Shown here: piece after piece, positions 22,262 to 29,199 of the stretch
How positions within the stretch are numbered: position 1 is the stretch's first letter
How the letters are laid out: the number at the start of each line of letters is the position of its first letter
From: a virus
Length of the DNA: 38,885 bases
IMG/VR virus record: IMGVR_UViG_3300009514_000053
Location: 1 to 38,885 of that record
Reading direction: 5' to 3' (one strand)
Notes under the pieces: generated by a model
Databases searched by the model: none
Told to the model about the DNA's origin: nothing
The model's input: only the letters and a program-made list of their open reading frames with translations
Position numbers and translations under genes: made by a program

Positions 22262-22396
22262 TTATCCTCGTCTTAAATATTCAACCGCTTCTCTCTTGAT
22301 CTGGTAGTCCAGATAGGTCATATACCCACCAAATATCAACGCTGCTGCAACTGCTAATACAACCACTACTCCTAGTATTACCTCAGACCATTTCAT
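22262..22396 (-). CDS. 44-residue membrane micro-protein
   Basis: ATG at 22396 after AGGACAGCA, TAA at 22262. Residues 5-24 (EVILGVVVVLAVAAALIFGG) are a membrane helix, followed by a charged amphipathic tail. It overlaps the upstream DUF551 gene by 14 bases. Confidence 0.55.
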   Translation of the reverse strand: MKWSEVILGVVVVLAVAAALIFGGYMTYLDYQIKREAVEYLRRG

Positions 22397-22610
22397 TGCT
22401 GTCCTTTGGTGGTTTAGGTATATCCATCCAGTGAGTTATCTTTTCTATCGATGCTCCTGGAAAGTGATTACCATTCTCATAACAATATTCTTCAAGGATA
22501 TGATCATTATAGTCATACACTGATGTATGAGCGCTCTTGCAGTAGTCCGACCATACTAAGACACTTCTATCCGTAGGAATGGCTTGTTCTTTTACACTAA
22601 TCCATTTCAT
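22383..22610 (-). CDS. DUF551-domain protein, second copy
   Basis: A protein of 75 residues that starts directly with the DUF551 signature 'MKWISVKEQAIPTDRSVLVW' and ends with 'ITHWMDIPKPPKDS'. It is the minimal domain, without the N-terminal part seen at 17039-17407. Its function is unknown in all hosts. Coupled to the upstream regulator by a four-base overlap. Confidence 0.7.
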   Translation of the reverse strand: MKWISVKEQAIPTDRSVLVWSDYCKSAHTSVYDYNDHILEEYCYENGNHFPGASIEKITHWMDIPKPPKDSNEMV

Positions 22611-22819
22611 TCTTTATCCTTTAAGAATCCTCGTATGCGTGCAAGGGTATTCGGTGATGATGGTCTCACACTATTAAGAAAATCCTTCAGCGTTGCATTG
22701 CTGATATCTATACGCCGGGCATACCAGTTCATCGACTGGGGGTGATTCTGCATATAGCTCTTTAATTTTTCTCTTAGAGCGTTTATATCTTTTTCATCCA
22801 TATTAAATTCTTTCATTAA
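22607..22819 (-). CDS. Small helix-turn-helix regulator, possible repressor
   Basis: The frame opens at 22861, but the predicted transcript starts near 22837, so ATG 22819 (70 residues) or 22798 is more likely. The part 'SMNWYARRIDISNATLKDFL' followed by 'SSPNTLARIRGFLKDK' fits an XRE/Cro-type helix-turn-helix, with R-I-D-I-S-N-A-T-L as the turn and recognition helix. It is transcribed divergently from the plus-strand operon, the usual layout of a phage switch. Confidence 0.55.
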   Translation of the reverse strand, partial: LMKEFNMDEKDINALREKLKSYMQNHPQSMNWYARRIDISNATLKDFLNSVRPSSPNTLARIRGFLKDKE

Positions 22820-22823
22820 ACGT

Positions 22824-22872
22824 TTGACAGTATCTATACAAATATGGTAATATTTATACATATGAAAGTCAA
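22824..22872. promoter_or_regulatory. Divergent overlapping promoters of the regulator and the plus-strand operon
   Basis: Plus strand: TTGACA (22824-22829), 18 bases, TAATAT (22848-22853). Minus strand: TTGACT (22867-22872), 17 bases, TACCAT (22844-22849). The -10 boxes overlap, so only one can be used at a time. An imperfect palindrome (ACAAATATGGTAATATTTAT) covers both and could be the operator. Confidence 0.65.
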
Positions 22873-22886
22873 TCCAATAATGGGAG

Positions 22887-23075
22887 ATGAAAATGAAAAC
22901 ACTATTCTGCGATCACTGCGATGACTCCATCAAACTATACCAATCTGTATTTGCCTATGGGCACAAGTTCTGTTCTCCCAAGTGTTGTACTTCATGGGAA
23001 GAAAATCATTCACGAGAGAAGAAATTTGAGCGCTTTGAGAAGGTGAATACTATGCCGTATCGGGTGCAAAGATGA
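22887..23075 (+). CDS. Small zinc-finger protein, first gene of the plus-strand operon
   Basis: A protein of 62 residues with 'FCDHCDDSIKLYQ' and 'HKFCSPKCCTSWEE', a four-cysteine zinc site of the type found in small phage proteins. GGGAGATGAAA precedes the ATG. As first gene after the divergent promoter it is a candidate for an early regulator. Confidence 0.65.
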   Translation: MKMKTLFCDHCDDSIKLYQSVFAYGHKFCSPKCCTSWEENHSREKKFERFEKVNTMPYRVQR

Positions 23076-23086
23076 TAACCGCTTGT

Positions 23087-23118
23087 TTGGGCCAGTTTCT
23101 TAATAGAGGCTGGTCCAA
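23087..23118 (+). promoter_or_regulatory. Hairpin between the first two operon genes
   Basis: TTGGGCCAG (23087-23095) and CTGGTCCAA (23110-23118) pair over nine bases with one G-U. No T-run follows, only the A-rich ribosome site of the next gene. An mRNA-stabilising or attenuating stem is more likely than a terminator. Confidence 0.45.
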
Positions 23119-23135
23119 CTTAAAAAAGGAGAGAG

Positions 23136-23489
23136 ATGAGTCACCCAAAAGATGATCAATACTACAAGTTGATATTTATCGCGTTATCAAAAGTTAAAGA
23201 ATCGGAGCATGAAAAGAAGTTCCAGATCATGAAGAATCTCAGGAACATATTCAAGCGTGCCAAAAGGCGAGCTGAGCTTTTAGAAGACTTTCATTACTAC
23301 TGTTATTGGGAAGATAGCCCTCAACTGGTCGAGGTAAAACAACAGCTTACCGACCATGAAGAGAAGCTGATAAGATCGTTTGAGGCGCTATCTCCCTTTA
23401 TGGACGATCTTAAAAAGATAGATAAGAAAGTTGTCGAGTTCGTAAATAAAATCAGTTCGGGAATAAAGAAGGAAGAAGATGGAAAATAA
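23136..23489 (+). CDS. Hypothetical helical protein, 117 residues
   Basis: Charged and almost all helix (KVKESEHEKKFQIMKNL, RAKRRAELLEDFHYYCYW, MDDLKKIDKKVVEFVNKI). AAGGAGAGAG precedes the ATG and the next gene overlaps its end by 11 bases. No family recognised. Confidence 0.6.
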   Translation: MSHPKDDQYYKLIFIALSKVKESEHEKKFQIMKNLRNIFKRAKRRAELLEDFHYYCYWEDSPQLVEVKQQLTDHEEKLIRSFEALSPFMDDLKKIDKKVVEFVNKISSGIKKEEDGK

Positions 23490-23760
23490 AGATACCGGAA
23501 GTAAAGTAGGGAAAGTTCAAAGAAATATATTTAGAAAAGAGATATATGACTTCTGCAAGGAAGAGATAGCAAGACAGGTAGAGCATGAGGTTGCCAATAA
23601 GGTTGTGGTTACCCTGGCTAATGAAGAGCTGGAAGAGCCATCATTGAATGATAAGCTGGTGGGATATATGATGCGTATTGGTGCGACGTATGGATTTGCA
23701 GTATTAATATTCCATCTATATTGTGTGGTCATGTTTTTTATGAACGCTAAGCAGTTTTAG
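23479..23760 (+). CDS. Hypothetical protein with C-terminal membrane helix
   Basis: A protein of 93 residues: a charged soluble part (RKEIYDFCKEEIARQVEHEV), then a C-terminal membrane segment at about residues 70-88 (YGFAVLIFHLYCVVMFFM). Tail-anchored topology. Ribosome site AAGGAAGA. Function unknown. Confidence 0.6.
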   Translation: MENKDTGSKVGKVQRNIFRKEIYDFCKEEIARQVEHEVANKVVVTLANEELEEPSLNDKLVGYMMRIGATYGFAVLIFHLYCVVMFFMNAKQF

Positions 23761-23768
23761 GATAGAAC

Positions 23769-24137
23769 ATGTTAGGATATCTTATTGTTTTCCTGTGTAT
23801 TGCTGTATGTGCGATGGTCTGTATATTCCTCGCTCTTGGCGAAAGAAGTACATTTAAGAAAATAGCTCGTGCTCCGTATATCAGTGACTATAAAAGTGCA
23901 TTCAAGGCCATTGAAGAAATGAGACGAATGGATAATATCACATCCCCACGATTGAGAAACACCCAGTGCAATATCATGATGCGTACATTGATATGGGTTG
24001 AAGACAACGAAAAACGTCACAAAAGAAATCAAAACAATATCGATACCTTAAACCAACGACTACAACGGTTTGAGGAAACAGAAAAGCTGGTTAAGAAGAT
24101 GTCAGTCATCGTATTAAACCAACAAGAAAAACAATGA
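23769..24137 (+). CDS. Hypothetical protein with N-terminal membrane anchor
   Basis: A protein of 122 residues. Residues 2-23 (LGYLIVFLCIAVCAMVCIFL) are a membrane helix. The rest is a charged coiled coil (RQNNIDTLNQ-like repeats near residues 85-115). Its topology mirrors the tail-anchored protein before it. Ribosome site AGGATAGAAC. Confidence 0.6.
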   Translation: MLGYLIVFLCIAVCAMVCIFLALGERSTFKKIARAPYISDYKSAFKAIEEMRRMDNITSPRLRNTQCNIMMRTLIWVEDNEKRHKRNQNNIDTLNQRLQRFEETEKLVKKMSVIVLNQQEKQ

Positions 24138-24244
24138 CAGCCATCTTAGCAGCCATATTTGTATCACTATTACTGTGCTGCTGCGTAAAAGAACAAAGAA
24201 AGATAATACACTACAATCGAGATAGACATGCAAGAACAAAATAA
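24134..24244 (+). CDS. 36-residue membrane micro-protein
   Basis: The ATG overlaps the previous stop (ATGA), and TAA ends at 24244. Residues 3-17 (AILAAIFVSLLLCCC) are hydrophobic with three Cys at the end, followed by a basic tail. It has no separate ribosome site, so it relies on coupling. Confidence 0.45.
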   Translation: MTAILAAIFVSLLLCCCVKEQRKIIHYNRDRHARTK

Positions 24245-24371
24245 CATTACTACAAGTCCTCCTAGCTTAAATTTAATAATGTCAGACAAACTTGATCAAA
24301 TATTCACTGCCCTCAGTGAACTTCAAGGGGAAATGGAGGCCGTACAGAAATCAGACCATGGACATGTATAA
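24228..24371 (+). pseudogene. 47-residue remnant resembling an ERF N-terminus, cut at the HNH gene
   Basis: ATG at 24228 after GAGATAGAC. The peptide ends 'LDQIFTALSELQGEMEAVQ' plus 'KSDHGHV'. That part lines up with the start of the ERF protein at 24969 ('VIEIHAALSKSQADM ... DSSGY'): I, ALS, Q, M, S and G fall in the same places. It stops inside the first codons of the HNH gene. I read it as the old N-terminus of the ERF gene, severed by arrival of the HNH element. It may still be translated. Confidence 0.45.
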
Positions 24372-24960
24372 TAAAATTTCTCCAGGCGACAGATTTGGAA
24401 ATCGTGTTGTTTTGGAGAGACTATATAAAAATGAAAAAACACATTGGAAGTGTAGATGTGATTGTGGGCATGAGTCTTATGTTTTAGATCTCAATTTAAA
24501 AAGAGGTCATTCAACTAAATGTAGAGAATGCCAATATAAATACTGGAAAGAAAAGAGTGAAACAAATCATCCACTATATAAAATATGGCGTGGAATGATT
24601 AGACGTTGTGATAATGAAAAAGATCATGCATATAAATGGTATGGTAAACGTGGCATATCTGTTTGTAAAGAATGGTACAATTTAGAAAAGTTTTCAGAAG
24701 ATATGGGTTTAAGACCTTCAAATAAACATACTATTGATAGAATAGATAATGATGCAAATTATGAACCTTCTAATTGTAGGTGGTCTACATATAAAGAACA
24801 AGCAAATAACACGCGTGTTAGTAGAAAATTTACTTACAAAAATATGAAAAAAACAGTGATTGAATGGGCTACATATTTTAATACAAAGCCACGAAGATTA
24901 AGAGATTATATAAGAAACCATTCTTTTGAAGAAGCAATTAAATTCTACACCACCAAATAG
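24358..24960 (+). mobile_element. HNH homing endonuclease (free-standing)
   Basis: A protein of 200 residues from ATG 24358, or 24364. N-terminal 'GDRFGNRVVLERL' and zinc pairs 'CRCDCG' and 'CREC' precede the HNH core 'HTIDRIDNDANYEPSNCRW', with all catalytic residues present. A C-terminal helix-turn-helix (KKTVIEWATYFNTKPRRL) follows for DNA recognition. Such genes copy themselves into related phages by cutting the empty site. It is more A/T-rich than its neighbours, has a poor ribosome site, and interrupts the apparent ERF reading frame. Confidence 0.8.
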
Positions 24961-24968
24961 GACACAAC

Positions 24969-25583
24969 GTGGATATATTTGAATTACAATCAGCTGAGGT
25001 TATTGAGATACATGCAGCTCTTAGTAAATCACAGGCAGATATGCCAACATTACTTGTAGATTCATCAGGATATAGCGGTAAGTATGTCTCTCTCCCGGGA
25101 ATAATAGCTCACATAAGAAAGCCACTTACTGATAACGGGCTAAGCTATACACAAGAGATAAATGAATTTGATGGAAAGTATTTCCTTATAACTACGCTTA
25201 GGCATAGCAGCGGTCAATGGATCAGATGCAAGGCTCCTCTATTTCTACCGGTACGCGATGAAATACCTTCCAACAAGGACTATAATCAAGAGTGTGGTAA
25301 GGCAATATCATATATGAGACGTTATTCGCTAGAGAGTCTTTTAGGGCTAAAAGGAGATAAAGATGACTTCGATAATGACGCAAATGATGTAAAGAAACAG
25401 CCAGCCCAACAAGCACAGCCTGTTAAGCAGTTGATACGTGGTGATCAAGTGAAAGCATTGATAGAAGCAATTGGTGATGATAGCGAGCTGATTGATTTGA
25501 TATTGAAAACGACAAAAGTTTCTGATCTGAGTAAGATGAGTGAAAAGCAATACTATTTCGTACTTAAGAATTTCTTCGAATAA
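24969..25583 (+). CDS. ERF-family single-strand annealing protein
   Basis: A protein of 204 residues from a GTG at 24969 with AGGA upstream. It anneals complementary single strands in phage recombination and in end repair or circularisation. Family marks are 'GYSGKYVSLPGIIAHIRKPL', 'NGLSYTQEI', and above all 'CGKAISYMRRYSLESLLGL' followed by an acidic 'DKDDFDND' tail. A C-terminal helical domain (residues 150-204) follows. The first 40 residues look like a replacement for the remnant at 24228-24371. Last gene of the operon, followed by a terminator. Confidence 0.8.
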   Translation: MDIFELQSAEVIEIHAALSKSQADMPTLLVDSSGYSGKYVSLPGIIAHIRKPLTDNGLSYTQEINEFDGKYFLITTLRHSSGQWIRCKAPLFLPVRDEIPSNKDYNQECGKAISYMRRYSLESLLGLKGDKDDFDNDANDVKKQPAQQAQPVKQLIRGDQVKALIEAIGDDSELIDLILKTTKVSDLSKMSEKQYYFVLKNFFE

Positions 25584-25609
25584 AAACGTTTCATTCTACT
25601 CTCCATTGG

Positions 25610-25641
25610 GGCTCTCCTATCGACGTGGGGGAGCCTTTTTT
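25610..25641 (+). terminator. Rho-independent terminator of the plus-strand operon
   Basis: GGCTCTCC (25610-25617) pairs with GGGGAGCC (25628-25635) with one U-G, followed by six T. It lies 27 bases after the ERF stop and faces the converging minus-strand late genes. Confidence 0.88.
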
Positions 25642-25652
25642 ATAGGAGGTCG

Positions 25653-25850
25653 TTATTCAGCAGTGTCTGGACTTAGATCAAAATCCTCACCAGTTTGAGC
25701 CTTAAGAAGTAGCTCAATCTTCTCTTCAACTGGGTTATCTTGTTGAATCCATGGACAATATTTATAGAAAGCAGCGCCGGCTGCCATAATAAGGGGAATA
25801 AGCATCCATTTTAACAGTGGCTTCGCTAATATAAGTTTAATATCTATCAT
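25653..25850 (-). CDS. Small membrane-anchored protein at the end of the late operon
   Basis: A protein of 65 residues with one membrane helix (LKWMLIPLIMAAGAAFY) and an acidic C-terminal tail (EEKIELLLKAQTGEDFDL). It is coupled to the upstream gene by four bases. Being last in the late operon and membrane-bound, it is one candidate for a pinholin or lysis regulator, but that is weak. Confidence 0.55.
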   Translation of the reverse strand: MIDIKLILAKPLLKWMLIPLIMAAGAAFYKYCPWIQQDNPVEEKIELLLKAQTGEDFDLSPDTAE

Positions 25851-26503
25851 GATTTTACCTCACCGTTTAAGGTTATCTTTTTCATGAACTCCTTGTTCTC
25901 AGGAGCATCCTTAAGCACATGCAATATACCATCAATTGATAATCGCTCTTCTGCCGAGATATCCTTCGGTGCAACCTGTGCACGATTAAGAACTTGTCTA
26001 AAGAGTGATTCTTTCTGGTGACTGTTCACATTTTTATCGTCAAATGATCCGTCATTTACTTCATCTTTGATCTTAGACCATTGCATAATCTCTCTAACTC
26101 TGTCCTTAGCTACCGCTTTACCTGAAGCTAAGTGAAACAGACACTCATCTCTGTCTACGAGTAGCCTGTCGCGATCAAATTTGGTCAAGGCTGTATCTTT
26201 CTCTGATAGCTTATAGTCTATCTCCCTGAGAGCTATTTCTTTGCGTCTGATCTCAAATGACAACGTAGTAAGCTCGTCAAAGTGAACACACTGTTCTCTG
26301 ACTGCTTGCCAATACTTACCTGCTTTGGTTGGGAACTTAAAATCATTGAGAACGGCGTAGCGTGCTTCAGTGTCTGTACGGAATATCTGCCTCTTGTGCC
26401 ATGAGTCCATGAGCTCTTCTTTGATGGCGTCTATTTGTTTGTACTCTTCGGGGAGTAAAACTTGTTCAATTGGTTTGAGTTGGTTCATCTTGTTATCTTT
26501 CAT
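25847..26503 (-). CDS. Hypothetical late protein, 218 residues
   Basis: Helical and charged throughout (QIDAIKEELMDSWHKRQ, YWQAVREQCVHFDELTTLSF, LTKFDRDRLLVDRDECLFH). It follows the kelch fibre genes. No family recognised. It could be a virion-assembly or chaperone protein for the fibres, from position only. Confidence 0.55.
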   Translation of the reverse strand: MKDNKMNQLKPIEQVLLPEEYKQIDAIKEELMDSWHKRQIFRTDTEARYAVLNDFKFPTKAGKYWQAVREQCVHFDELTTLSFEIRRKEIALREIDYKLSEKDTALTKFDRDRLLVDRDECLFHLASGKAVAKDRVREIMQWSKIKDEVNDGSFDDKNVNSHQKESLFRQVLNRAQVAPKDISAEERLSIDGILHVLKDAPENKEFMKKITLNGEVKS

Positions 26504-26505
26504 GT

Positions 26506-27669
26506 TTATGTAACGGTAAAGGTTACTATTGACGCACCACTATATTGCTCTGTAGTACCAACTAAAACTGTAGTAAATCCGCCAAATGATAATGCATCAG
26601 TACTCGTACCGCCCCCTGCTAATGTTAATCTTGCAGTATTCATTGAAGTTACTGATGTCCACGCATCAGCAGTTAAATTATAGCGCTCTGTAACAGCAGA
26701 TGGTCCATTACCGCCAAATGCTAATGCGGATGTTGCACTTCCTGCTCCCCACAGTTGCAACCGACCAGTATTCATGCTTCCTTTAGTAGTCCATGAATTG
26801 CCAGCTCCATTATATTGTTCTGTAACAGCAGATGGTCCATTACCACCAAATATTATTGCTGCTGCTGCCGTTCCTCCTCCTCCTGTGGCGGCTCCAGCAT
26901 AATTTGGTGAGTTTGTATTAGTTTTAGCCGTCCAGGTATTTGCACCGCCGTCATATCTTTCTGTCGTTCCTGTTACTCCAGGAGTCTGTCCATTAGCATA
27001 CAACGTATCGTCAGCAGAACCAGCAGAGGCACCAGTCTGCCTTTTAGTATTTAATCCAGTCTTAGCAGTCCAGGTATTGGCACCCCCATCATATCTTTCT
27101 GTAGTAGTAATTTGAGTGGAGATAGGAGCTTGCCCACCAGCAGCAAGTGCATCTGCTGCACTTCCAGATCCTCCCAAAGTAATACATCCAGTATTTTTAG
27201 CTGTTTTTGCTGTCCAATTAGTTCCATCAAATCGTTCTGTAGTAGTAACTATCCCTGTAGTATATCCAGCAAAAGATAATGCATCTGAACTTGAAGTTGC
27301 TGCACCTGCGAGCCATCGACGCGCCGTAATCATACTGTTCTTTGCAGTCCACGTGCCAGCGACTAATTTATAACCCTTGAACAAATTTGTCGTAGTATTA
27401 TACCAACTGTCACCTGCCGCTGGAGATGCTGGATCTGCTGATAAAAGTTCGAAGTAAGTTGGTAATGCAGCTGATGACCATGTAGGCAAAGAACCTGCAC
27501 CGGCTGAGACAATAATCTGATTAGCGGTACCAGTACCAATGCTTTGTACAGCTCCCGTTGCTGTAGTGCCACCAGCTAATGGTGAATAGGCGGTATGAGA
27601 AGCTGCTCCAGTTCCACCACCATCAACTGGAATTGGGATAGGGCAATTTATACTATTTATTGTAGCCAT
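26506..27669 (-). CDS. Kelch-repeat fibre protein A
   Basis: A protein of 387 residues. Residues 1-100 form a fibre cap shared with the next two genes ('IPVDGGGTGAASHTAY', 'WYNTTTNLFKG'). About six kelch-like repeats of 40-50 residues follow, each with 'A.aFGG', 'TERYdG' and 'tWT.kt..NT.R', which should fold as a beta-propeller. It ends in 'VTFTVT'. A receptor-binding or enzyme-like tail tip is the likely role. Sugar binding is possible but not shown. Confidence 0.65.
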   Translation of the reverse strand: MATINSINCPIPIPVDGGGTGAASHTAYSPLAGGTTATGAVQSIGTGTANQIIVSAGAGSLPTWSSAALPTYFELLSADPASPAAGDSWYNTTTNLFKGYKLVAGTWTAKNSMITARRWLAGAATSSSDALSFAGYTTGIVTTTERFDGTNWTAKTAKNTGCITLGGSGSAADALAAGGQAPISTQITTTERYDGGANTWTAKTGLNTKRQTGASAGSADDTLYANGQTPGVTGTTERYDGGANTWTAKTNTNSPNYAGAATGGGGTAAAAIIFGGNGPSAVTEQYNGAGNSWTTKGSMNTGRLQLWGAGSATSALAFGGNGPSAVTERYNLTADAWTSVTSMNTARLTLAGGGTSTDALSFGGFTTVLVGTTEQYSGASIVTFTVT

Positions 27670-27676
27670 ATTATTC

Positions 27677-28855
27677 CTAAGTTACGGTGAAGGTTACAAC
27701 GGCTATTCCATCATATAATTCTGTAACAGCTGAATTTGCGGGACCACTTTGCTGTCCACCAAATGATAATGCTGAAGTTGAGGTTCCTGCTCGTGAACCA
27801 GCAAGTCCATATCTCCCAGTATTCATAGCGGTTGTTGTTGTCCATGAGTCTCCAACACCATTATACGATTGAGATACAGCCGAAAAACTACTCTGGTTAC
27901 CACCAAATATTAATCCAAAATCTGCACTTCCAGAACCCGCAGCGTCTTGTTGAGCGGTATTCATTCCAGCTTTATTAGTCCATGAGTTTCCAACACCATC
28001 ATATCGCTGAACTGTAGTAACAGGTCCAATTCCACCACATGCAAGAATGTCCCCTCCATCTGTACCTGTTCCTGCAATACCATAATATGCAGTATTAAGA
28101 GCAGTCTTTGCAGTCCACGTATCAGTTCCGCCACCAGTATATCTTTCAACCGTCCCTAAAGTTCCAGTATCATATCCACCATATGAAAGTGCATCTGCTG
28201 CATCATTTCCTCCACCACCAATAAGTCTACGGGATGTATTTAATGATGTTTTAGCGGTCCATGTGTTGCCGGTCCCAGAGTAAAGCTCTGTTACCGCTGA
28301 ATGAGCTCCTGTAGTTCCGCCAAAACTTAAAGCTGCTTCTGCAGTTCCAGCACCTCCCAATTGACTACGAGCGGTATTCATTGAAGTCTTTGCTGTCCAA
28401 TTAGTTCCATCCCATCTTTCAGTAGTTGCCTTTTCACCTGCTGCATTACCACCAAATGACAATGCATCTGCTATAGTTCCTGCTCCAGCTACATATTGTC
28501 GAGCTGTATTCATACTGTTTTTAGCAGTCCAAGTACCAGCGGCAACTTGACCACCCTTGTACAAATCAGTTGTAGAATTGTACCAAACCTGCCCCATGGA
28601 AGGAGTTGCTGGATCTGAAGTTAATGACTGAAATAACTTAGCGGTAGTAACGGTTTGGAAGGTTGGCAATGCAGCACTTCCACCTGATACAAACAGTTGC
28701 CCTGAGGTACCAACAGAAGCAATAGATTGAACAGGAGATGTACTAGTAGTACCACCACATTGCACGGTATAAGCAGTTGTTGCTGCTACACCAGTACCGC
28801 CCTTAGAAACTTCTATAGGAATATTAGAGTTAATTGCATTCTTCGTAGCCATCAT
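27677..28855 (-). CDS. Kelch-repeat fibre protein B
   Basis: A protein of 392 residues with the same plan as the neighbouring copy: cap (IPIEVSKGGTGVAATTAY ... VWYNSTTDLYKGG), six kelch-like repeats (TERWDG, TELYSG, VERYTG, VQRYDG, SQSYNG, TELYDG) and the same 'VTFTVT' end. The start overlaps the stop of the gene upstream. The two copies differ most in the loops between strands, where receptor contacts would be. Confidence 0.65.
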   Translation of the reverse strand: MMATKNAINSNIPIEVSKGGTGVAATTAYTVQCGGTTSTSPVQSIASVGTSGQLFVSGGSAALPTFQTVTTAKLFQSLTSDPATPSMGQVWYNSTTDLYKGGQVAAGTWTAKNSMNTARQYVAGAGTIADALSFGGNAAGEKATTERWDGTNWTAKTSMNTARSQLGGAGTAEAALSFGGTTGAHSAVTELYSGTGNTWTAKTSLNTSRRLIGGGGNDAADALSYGGYDTGTLGTVERYTGGGTDTWTAKTALNTAYYGIAGTGTDGGDILACGGIGPVTTVQRYDGVGNSWTNKAGMNTAQQDAAGSGSADFGLIFGGNQSSFSAVSQSYNGVGDSWTTTTAMNTGRYGLAGSRAGTSTSALSFGGQQSGPANSAVTELYDGIAVVTFTVT

Positions 28856-29190
28856 GTCACCGTGAATGTTACTGTTGAACTATTTGCTTGGCCTTTGAAG
28901 GTATTGCTTGTGGTGTTGTACCATACTTGAGAATCAACTGGTGTAGGATCTGATGATACTGGATCATAGTCTATATTTACATTAGGCGCTGTTTGGAAGG
29001 TAGGAAGTGCAGCTGCACCATTAGAAGTTAATACCTGACTAGCTGTTCCTACAGAAGCGATAGATTGTAAAGGTCCTGTAGTAGTTGTTCCGCCGCAGAT
29101 AATCGCATAGGTAGTAAGTGTAGCAACACCGGTCCCACCTTTTGGTACATCAATTGGCATTGGTGCATTTATATTATTTTTAGTGGCCAT
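28852..29190 (-). CDS. Kelch-less member of the fibre family
   Basis: A protein of 112 residues: the full fibre cap (MPIDVPKGGTGVATLTTY ... VWYNTTSNTFKGQ) joined straight to the 'STVTFTVT' end, with the whole propeller missing. It may be a natural short fibre, or the backbone from which the longer copies were built. Confidence 0.65.
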   Translation of the reverse strand: MATKNNINAPMPIDVPKGGTGVATLTTYAIICGGTTTTGPLQSIASVGTASQVLTSNGAAALPTFQTAPNVNIDYDPVSSDPTPVDSQVWYNTTSNTFKGQANSSTVTFTVT

Positions 29191-29199
29191 ATTATTCTC

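Noticed and set aside
24292-24357. Upstream extension of the HNH gene
   Set aside because: This part lies in the coding region of the ERF-like remnant, and HNH family similarity starts only near the ATG at 24358 or 24364.
24245-25060. Group I or II intron interrupting the ERF gene
   Set aside because: The sequence right before the conserved ERF part is itself an in-frame ERF-like N-terminus with a start codon, and I see no intron core elements. Replacement by homing explains it better.
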